A stretch of 64,000 bases of DNA from Dillenia suffruticosa (Eukaryota > Streptophyta > Magnoliopsida > Dilleniales > Dilleniaceae): positions 11,124,001 to 11,188,000 of the forward strand of contig JAVTVX010000035.1 of NCBI GenBank assembly GCA_033439265.1, read 5' to 3'. Below, one piece after another: positions 58,120 through 64,000 of this stretch. The notes beneath the pieces were generated by a model. The model ran no database searches, was not told the DNA's origin, and saw only the letters and a list, made by a program, of their open reading frames with translations. The translations under genes were made by a program, and so were the position numbers. The first letter of the stretch is position 1; every line of letters starts with the position of its first letter.

Positions 58120-58975
58120 TAGGGTTGTTATGATACCCGGGTCGAGCTCGGGTATATAGTATTCAAGCTCGAGCTCTATCGAAGTGTCATCAAGAAGCTC
58201 GAGCTCGAGTGTCGCACACACTTCGGTCTAAAGTTCTCACACACACTTCGCACTTCGTAGATCTTGCAGAAACCTAGATCTTTGCACTTCACACTTCGGC
58301 CTAAAGTTCTCACTCCTAGACTAAGAATTTAAAACCTAGACTAAGTAACTAAGAGAGAGAGAGTTTACCTTCTCTTGCAGTGGCGACTGGCGACGGCGAC
58401 ATCGATGAATCACAATCACACTTCGTAGATCTCTATTGAAGACTTGAAAGTTAGATCAAATTAAGAGAAGAACAAATCATCAAAGAAATCATCAAATCTC
58501 TGAGGGAGAAGCAAAAAATTGCAAAAACCCTAATCTTGCAGAAACCCTAGATAAAGAGAGAGAGAAAAAGAGAGAGATTTTACCTTTCAATCGAGAAGAG
58601 AGAGCGCAAAACCATTGCAGCGACAACACAAGAAGAATGAGAAATGAGAACTCGATCTTTGTCATGGGATGCGATAGCTGCACTGCTCTGCTATGTCACC
58701 GCAAGAGGAGAGAGCAATTCGATTCGAGAGATCTAGAAGAATGAGAAACGAACGAACGAAAGATAAAGGAGAGATGAAAGCTAAATTACCTTTCCGTCCT
58801 TCAAAATTTTAAAAGTCAAGAATAATAAGTAGGGGCATATACATAATTTCATAAATGTCGGGTAGCCCGATGAGCCTTCATGCTCGACACCATTTGGGCT
58901 AAAGCTCGAGTTTGAGTCTTGACTGAATAGTGTCACGGGTACCTGTGACACTACCCGAGTATCATAACAGCTCTA
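58120..58975. mobile_element. hAT-type non-autonomous element (856 bp) with perfect 8-bp target duplication
   Basis: Terminal inverted repeats TAGGGTTGTTATGATACCCG (start) and CGAGTATCATAACAGCTCTA (end) match with few mismatches. The 8-bp duplication AGTAGAGG is exact (58112-58119 and 58976-58983), which is diagnostic of hAT transposition. Subterminal parts are full of GAGCTCGAGCTC-type palindromes. The interior has GA/CT tracts and TGCAGAAACCCTAGA leader-like words. On the minus strand two short ATG frames each end at a GTAAA donor, suggesting captured host 5' exon sequence. No transposase. Confidence 0.92.
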
Positions 58976-59021
58976 AGTAGAGGGATAACATTTACCCCCC
59001 TTTGAGTGTTTTACCTTAATG

Positions 59022-59095
59022 GTCTGGATGGTATAGTTGGTTATCATACTGCTCTCACACACTACAGGTCCCCAGTTCATACCTGGGCTCAGACA
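59022..59095 (+). pseudogene. tRNA-Val-like pseudogene, array copy 2
   Basis: 74-base tRNA-Val(CAC) relative. The anticodon loop CTCACAC is kept, but the anticodon stem (CTGCT/ACTAC) is unpaired in part and the B box is broken (GTTCATACC for GTTCGAACC). Confidence 0.8.
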
Positions 59096-59304
59096 TATTA
59101 CCTCGGCTCTTTCTCGAACTTTTAAGTGATATCAAAAGACTTATCCTAGGCCGTAGCACTTCCCAACCATAGCCGTTTTGCTTCTATTGTTGGATTCGGC
59201 TTGTCATTTGGCTTGTCTTACTTGGTTTTTATTTTTCATTTTTGCATTCATCATAAGAAAACAAAACCCCAAGAAAATACCCAAGAACTTTATTCAAGTA
59301 TAGT

Positions 59305-59735
59305 ATTTATAGAAGAAAAGTGTGTACAACCCTTAGGATTATGTGGTTGAATTTAAATGATGAGAAACGAAATAATTTTAAGGAGAAAGTAGGAGAACAA
59401 GCCCTTAGAGAAATACATAGTGGCCTTAATGTGGCATAAAAGAAGATGACGTTTCTTGTGAACATGATGGCTAAGATAGCATTTGGCGAGAAAAAGGGCG
59501 TGTACCTCTAAATAAAGAATCTTGGTGGTGGAAAAAGGAAATATAAGAGAAATTAAAGGCAAAGAGAACTGTTTATAAATTACTCTACGTTAATAAAAAT
59601 GAGGAAAATTTAGAGAAATATGTATTACCTAAGAAGGAGGTGAACAGAGCAGTGAGTGAAACCAAAAATAAAACTTTCAAAAATTTTTATAAAATGCTTA
59701 ACATGAAAGAAGTGGAAGATGAGTTCGTAATAGTA
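59305..59735 (+). pseudogene. LINE-derived fragment in array unit 2
   Basis: Same fragment as in the other units, with stops. It keeps the KKEV(K/N)RAVSETKN-type stretch near 59630-59670. Confidence 0.65.
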
Positions 59736-59896
59736 GGGGGAAAGGGCCCGATGAGTAGAAGGACCTTCATTATTTCATGCTGTTTTTAATGATATGAAAG
59801 GGAAAGAAAAAATTTTTGTTTGTTTCAATGATTGTATCTGTTCACAATAGTCGGGGGGATTTAATTTATCCCCCTTTGACTGTTTTACCTTCAATG

Positions 59897-59970
59897 TTCG
59901 AGGTGGTATAGTTGGTTATCACACTAGTCTCACACACTAGAGGTCTCCGATTTGAACCCTGGCCCCAACA
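59897..59970 (+). pseudogene. tRNA-Val-like pseudogene, array copy 3
   Basis: Anticodon arm CTAGT-CTCACAC-ACTAG is intact, but the acceptor (TTCGAGG/CCCCAAC) no longer pairs and the T arm is altered (CTCCG-ATTTGAAC). Confidence 0.8.
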
Positions 59971-60173
59971 ATTTACCTCGGCTCTATCTCAAAATTTTAA
60001 GTGATGTCCAATGACTAATGTTGTTCCGTAGTGCTTCCTTACCAAAGTTGTTTTGCTTCTGTTGTTGGATTGGGCTTGTCATTAGGCATGCCTTGGTTTT
60101 TGTTTTACATTTTCGCATTCATTATAACAAAACAAAAACCCAAGAAAATACCTAAGAACTTTCTTCAAGCATA

Positions 60174-60590
60174 GTATTCATAGTAGCAAAGTATGCACAA
60201 CCCTTAGGATTAAGTGGTGGAATTTAAAAGATTAGAAGAAAAACAATTTTATAGAGAGAGTAGGAGAACAAGCCTTAGGAGAAATACATTGTGACCTTAA
60301 TATGGCATGAGAGAAGATGATGATGGCTAAGAGTGTATTGGGGGAGAAAAAGGACATGTATCTTTAAATAAAGAATCTAAGTGGTGGAAAAAAGAAATAC
60401 AATAAAAAGTAAAGGCAAAAAGAATTGTCTATAAATTACTCTGCACTGCTAAAAACGAGAAAATTTTGAAAAAGTACGTAGTGGCCAAGAAAGAGGTGAA
60501 GTGAGCAACGAGTAAGTCCAAAAATAAAACATTCAAAAACTTTTACCAACGGCGTAACTTGAAAGAACAGGAAAGGGACATTTTTACAAT
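60174..60590 (+). pseudogene. LINE-derived fragment in array unit 3
   Basis: Runs from the AGTATTCATAG start to GGAAAGGGACATTTTTAC. It keeps TGGCCAAGAAAGAGGTGAAG (VAKKEVK) at 60481-60500. Confidence 0.65.
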
Positions 60591-60779
60591 AGTATTTGTT
60601 CACAATAGAAGCGGGGAAAGGGCCTAACAAGTAGAAGGACCTTCATTCTTTCATGTTGTTCGCAATGATATGAAAAGGAGAGAACATAACAGAAAAGTTT
60701 TATTTGCTCCAATGATTGTGTCTTTTCACAATAGTAGGGAGATTGAATTTATCCTCCTTTGACTGTTTTACCTTCAATG

Positions 60780-60853
60780 GTTTGGATGGTGTAGTTGGTT
60801 ATCACTTTAGTCTCACACACTAGAGGTCCTCGGTTCAATCTCGGGCTCACACA
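60780..60853 (+). pseudogene. tRNA-Val-like pseudogene, array copy 4
   Basis: Anticodon CAC is kept, with TTAGT/ACTAG giving a wobble pair in the stem. The T arm CTCGG-TTCAATC-TCGGG has a C-G mismatch, and the acceptor (GTTTGGA/CTCACAC) has unpaired positions. Confidence 0.8.
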
Positions 60854-61061
60854 TTCTACCTCATCTCTTTCTCAAACTTTTTAGTTATGACAAAAGACTT
60901 ATGTTGGGCCGTAGCGCTTCCCTACGAAAGAGGTTTTGCTTCCGTTGTTGGATTAGGCTTGTCATTAGGCATGTCTTACTTGTTTTTTATTTTGCAATTT
61001 CGCATTCATCATAACAAAACAAAAACTGAAGAAAATACCCAAGAACTTTCTTCAAACATAG

Positions 61062-61485
61062 TATTCATAGAAAGAAAGTGTACACAACCCTTGGGATTAA
61101 GTGGTGGAATTTAAACGTTGAAAAACCAAACAGTTTTAAGGAGAGGGTAGGAGAACAAACCTTAGGAGAAATTCATAGTGACCTTAATATGGCAAGAGGG
61201 AAGATGACGTTTAATGTGAAAACGATGGCTAAGAGTGGATTTGGTGAGAAAATGGACATGTACCTATAAATTAAAAATCTTGGTGGTAGAAAAAGGAAAT
61301 ACGAGAGAAAGGAAAGGCAAAAAGTATTGTTCATAATTTACTCTACATTAGTAAAAACGAGAAAATTTTAGAGAAGTACGTTGTAACAAAGAAAGAGGTG
61401 AAGCGAGCAGTGAGTAAAACCAAAAATGAAACTTTCAAAAACTTTATCAACGTCTTAAGACGAAAGAGGTGGAAAGGGATGTATT
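61062..61485 (+). pseudogene. LINE-derived fragment in array unit 4
   Basis: Well-kept frame: IKWWNLNVEKPNSFKERVGE, then TLGEIHSDLNMARGKMTFNV, then KTMAKSGFGEKM, and further on EKYVVTKKEVKRAV. Stops and a shift follow. Confidence 0.7.
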
Positions 61486-61674
61486 CACAATCGTATCTCT
61501 TCACAATAGTATGGGAGAAGGGCCTAAGAAAGACCTTCTTTCTTTCCTGTTGTTTGCATTGATATGAAAGGGAAAAAATATAATAGCAAAAATTTTATTT
61601 GCTTCAATGATTGCATCTGCTCATAATAGAAAGGGCATTGAATTTATTCCCCTTTGACTGTGTTACCTTTAATG

Positions 61675-61748
61675 GTCTGGGTGGTGTAGTTGGTTATCAT
61701 GCTAGTCTCAAATACTAAAGGTCCTCTGTTCGAACTCGGGCTTAGACA
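61675..61748 (+). pseudogene. tRNA-Val-like pseudogene, array copy 5, anticodon altered
   Basis: The anticodon loop reads CTCAAAT, so the anticodon is CAA instead of CAC. The stem CTAGT/ACTAA has one mismatch and the T stem (CTCTG/CTCGG) is weakened. Confidence 0.8.
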
Positions 61749-61958
61749 TTTTACCTTAGCTCCTTCTAAAACTTTTCGGTGATGTCAAAAGACTTATGTT
61801 GGGCCGTAGCGTTTTACTACCAAAGCTATTTTGTTTCCGTTGTTGGACTGGACTTGTCATTAGGTATGTCTTACATGGTTTTTATTTTGCATTTTCACAT
61901 TCATCATAACAAACCAAAAACCCAAGAAAATACCCGAGCACTTTCTTCAAGCACTGTA

Positions 61959-62360
61959 TTCATAGAAGGAAAGTGTGCCAACCCTTAGGATTAAGTGGTG
62001 GAATTTAAAGGTTGAAAAATGAAACAATTTTAAGAAGAGGGTAGGAGAACAAACCTTAGGAGAAATACATAGTGACCTTAATATGGCATGAGGGAATATA
62101 GTGTATTTGGTGAGAAAAGGGCATGTACCTCTAAATAAAAAAACTTGGTGGTGGAAAAAGGAAATACAAGAAAAAATAAAGGCAAAAAGTACCACTTATA
62201 ATTTACTCTACAATAGTAAAAGAGAGAAAAATCTAGAGAAATACATTATAACCAAGAAATAGGTAAGGAGAACAGTTAGTAAAACGAAAAATGAAACTAT
62301 CAAAAACTTTTATCTATGGCTTAACACAAAACAGGTGGAAAGGGACGTGTTCACAATAGT
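61959..62360 (+). pseudogene. LINE-derived fragment in array unit 5
   Basis: As in the other units but with a deletion of about 35 bp after GGCATGAGGGAA (62087-62100), which accounts for the shorter 856-bp unit. Confidence 0.65.
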
Positions 62361-62530
62361 AAGGGGAAAGGGCCTGACAAGTAGAAGGTCCATCTTTCTT
62401 TCTGGTTGTTTACATTGATATGAAAGGAAAAAAACATAAGAGCAAAAATTTAATTTGCTTCAAAGATTGTATCTATTTAGAATAGAAGGGGGAATGAATT
62501 TATTCCCCTTTGATTATTTTACCTTCAATG

Positions 62531-62604
62531 GTTTGGGTGGTGTAGTTGGTTATCACGCTAATCTCACACACTAGAGGTCCCCGGTTCAATCCCGGGCTCA
62601 GACA
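62531..62604 (+). pseudogene. tRNA-Val(CAC)-like sequence, array copy 6, nearly intact
   Basis: The acceptor GTTTGGG/CTCAGAC pairs throughout, the T arm CCCGG-TTCAATC-CCGGG is good and both promoter boxes are kept. One mismatch lies in the anticodon stem (CTAAT/ACTAG). It could still be transcribed; I class it as a pseudogene because of the stem defect. Confidence 0.65.
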
Positions 62605-62812
62605 TTCTACCTTAGCTCTTTCTTAAACTTTTTAGTGATGTCAAAAGACTTATGTTGGACTGTAGCGCTTCCCTACAAAAGTTGTTTTGCTTCTATTGTT
62701 GGATTGGGCTTGTCATGAGGCATGTCTTACTTGATTTATATTTTCCATTTTCGCATTCATCATAACAAAACAAAAATCTAAGAAAATACCCAAGAACTTT
62801 CTTCAAGCATAG

Positions 62813-63240
62813 TATTCATAGAAGGAAAGTGTTCACAACCCTAAGGATTAAGTGGAATAATTTAAATGATAAAAAATGAAACAATTTTAAGGAGAGGGTA
62901 GGAGAACAATCCTTAGGAGAAATACATAGTGACCTTAATATGGCATGAGGGAAGATGACATTTGATGTTAAAACGATGGCTAAGAGTGGATTTGGTGAGA
63001 AAATGGGCATGTACCTCTAAACAAAAAATCTTGGTGGTGGACAAAGAAAATACAAGAGAAAGGAAAAAGTGAAAAGTACAATTCAAAATTTACTCAACAC
63101 TGGTAAAAATGAGAAAAATTTAGAGCAGTACGTTATAACTATGAAAGAGGTGAAGAGAGCAGTGAGTGAAACAAAAAATGAAACTTTCAAAAACTTTTAT
63201 CAACGGCATAAGACGAAAGAGTTGGAAGGGACATGTTCAC
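62813..63240 (+). pseudogene. LINE-derived EN-RT linker fragment in array unit 6
   Basis: In one frame across about 140 codons with three stops: RIKWNNLNDKK*NNFKERVG, then EQSLGEIHSDLNMA*GKMTF, then MAKSGFGEKMGMYL, then NLGGGQRKYKRKEK, then NEKNLEQYVITMKEVKRAVS and ETKNETFKNFYQR. This pattern (RIKWWNLK...F+E+V, WWN/GGGQ..V, K.EAK+AVSEAK...YQ+L) is the region between endonuclease and reverse transcriptase in a widespread plant LINE. Only this linker is present, with no RT core. The same fragment, in the same orientation relative to the tRNA, is in every unit. Confidence 0.7.
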
Positions 63241-63414
63241 AATTAGGGGGAAAGGGCCAGACAAATAGAAGGACCTTCTTTCTTTCTGGCTGTTTGCATT
63301 GATATGAAAGGGAAAGAACATAAGAGCAAAAGTTTTATTTGTTTTATTGATTGTATCAATTCAAAATAGCTGGGGGAATGAATTTATCCCCTTTTGATTG
63401 TTTTACCTTCAATG

Positions 63415-63488
63415 GTTTGGCTGGTATAGTTGGTTATCACGCTAGTCTCACATACTAGAGGTCCCCGGCTCGAACCCGGGCTCAGACA
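63415..63488 (+). pseudogene. tRNA-Val(CAC)-like sequence, array copy 7
   Basis: Anticodon arm CTAGT-CTCACAT-ACTAG and anticodon CAC are kept. The T loop starts C instead of T (CCCGG-CTCGAAC-CCGGG), which breaks the B box and the T54 position. Acceptor GTTTGGC/CTCAGAC has one mismatch. Confidence 0.75.
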
Positions 63489-63610
63489 TTCTACCTCAGC
63501 TCTTTCTCAAACTTTGCAGTGATGTCAAAAGACTTATGACGGGCTGCATCGCTTCCCTATGAAAACTATTTTGCTTCCATTGTTGGATTGGGCTTGTCAT
63601 TAGGCATGCT

Positions 63611-64000
63611 TTGCTTGGTTTTTATTTTGCATTTTCGTATTCATCAAAACAAAACAGAAACCCAAGAAAATACCCAAGAACTTTCTTCAAGCATAGTATT
63701 CATAGAAGTAAAGTACATACATGCCTTAGCATTAAGTGGTGGAATTTAAACGATGAAAAACGAAACAATTTTAAGGATAGGGTAGGAGAAGAAGCCTTAG
63801 GAGAAATATATAGTGACCTTAATATGGCATGAGGAAAGATGACATTTGATGTGAAAACGATGGCTAAGAGTGGATTTGGTGAGAAAATGGACATGAACCT
63901 CTAAATAAAAAATCTTGGCGGTGGACAAAGAAAATACAAGAGAAAGGAAAGACGAAAAGTACAGTTCATAATTTACTCAACATTGGAAAAAATAAGAAAA
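63611..64000 (+). pseudogene. LINE-derived fragment in array unit 7, cut by window end
   Basis: Open for 73 codons (63611-63832), ending SIKWWNLNDEKRNNFKDRVG, EEALGEIYSDLNMA and a stop. The continuation after the stop matches unit 6. Confidence 0.7.

Larger units (their letters stand above)
53716..64000 (+). repeat. Tandem array of about 880-bp units with tRNA-Val-like and LINE-like parts
   Basis: Each unit reads: tRNA-Val(CAC)-like sequence; spacer; LINE-derived coding fragment (about 420 bp); spacer with TGTTCACAATAGTA and GAAAGGGAAAGAACATAA; then the next tRNA. Counting from tRNA start to tRNA start, units are 57278-59021 (880 bp without the inserted hAT element), 59022-59896, 59897-60779, 60780-61674, 61675-62530, 62531-63414 and 63415 onward, running off the window. 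Unit lengths without insertions are 856 to 895 bp. An incomplete first unit is 53716-53859 plus 57084-57277, split by a solo LTR. Units differ by many substitutions, so the array is not freshly amplified. Confidence 0.9.

Overview
This is an AT-rich stretch of a flowering-plant nuclear genome, most likely a eudicot. The evidence is Ty3/gypsy chromoviruses with plant-type polyproteins and chromodomains, Ty1/copia remnants with plant-type gag and RNase H, CACTA-like and hAT-like DNA elements, a plant-type tRNA-Val(CAC), and many AAACCCTA-type leader tracts. I see no intact host protein gene. Almost everything is transposable-element sequence, satellite-like repeats, or small orphan exon pieces.

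Layout. 1-2360: 5' end of a minus-strand Ty1/copia element (gag, long GC-rich leader, PBS, LTR). 2361-4690: diverged unique sequence, a tRNA-derived SINE-like head and an old LTR fragment. 4700-11690: an unusual AT-rich mosaic of direct and segmental duplications carrying dozens of GTTCTGC / GCAGAAC inverted-repeat motifs and ending in a minisatellite. 13497-13610: an orphan terminal coding exon (minus). 14010-17533: 3' half of a gypsy chromovirus. 17534-18321: a leader-like stretch. 18322-27407: a minus-strand gypsy chromovirus, nearly full length but broken, whose 5' LTR is cut by another element. 27408-36597: a plus-strand gypsy element with non-matching LTRs, so a mosaic or rearranged element. 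36598-39320: Athila/Tat-like 3' end and LTR. 39400-39735: LINE zf-RVT remnant. 40140-42480: exon-like pieces and a scrambled inverted/direct repeat cluster. 42490-45332 and 49101-53715: two related CACTA-like elements rich in TTTAGCGACGGA motifs, the second interrupted by a 3.05 kb solo LTR. 47540-48350: copia RT/RNase H remnant. 53716-64000: a tandem array of about 880-bp units, each pairing a tRNA-Val(CAC)-like sequence with a LINE-derived coding fragment. The array is interrupted by a 3.2 kb solo LTR (5-bp duplication GTATC) and an 856-bp hAT-type element (8-bp duplication AGTAGAGG).

The pieces record nested insertion rather than working together. The gypsy elements share one design: gag, PR, RT, RNase H, IN and chromodomain; a GGGG-rich polypurine tract; and LTRs that begin TGTAACACC and end near CGGGGYGTGACA. 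The features I consider most worth checking are the tRNA-Val/LINE composite tandem array, a putative phase-1 intron at the same gag/protease position in two gypsy elements, the GTTCTGC hairpin mosaic, and the paired stem-loops at the LTR heads. No new functional system is demonstrated.
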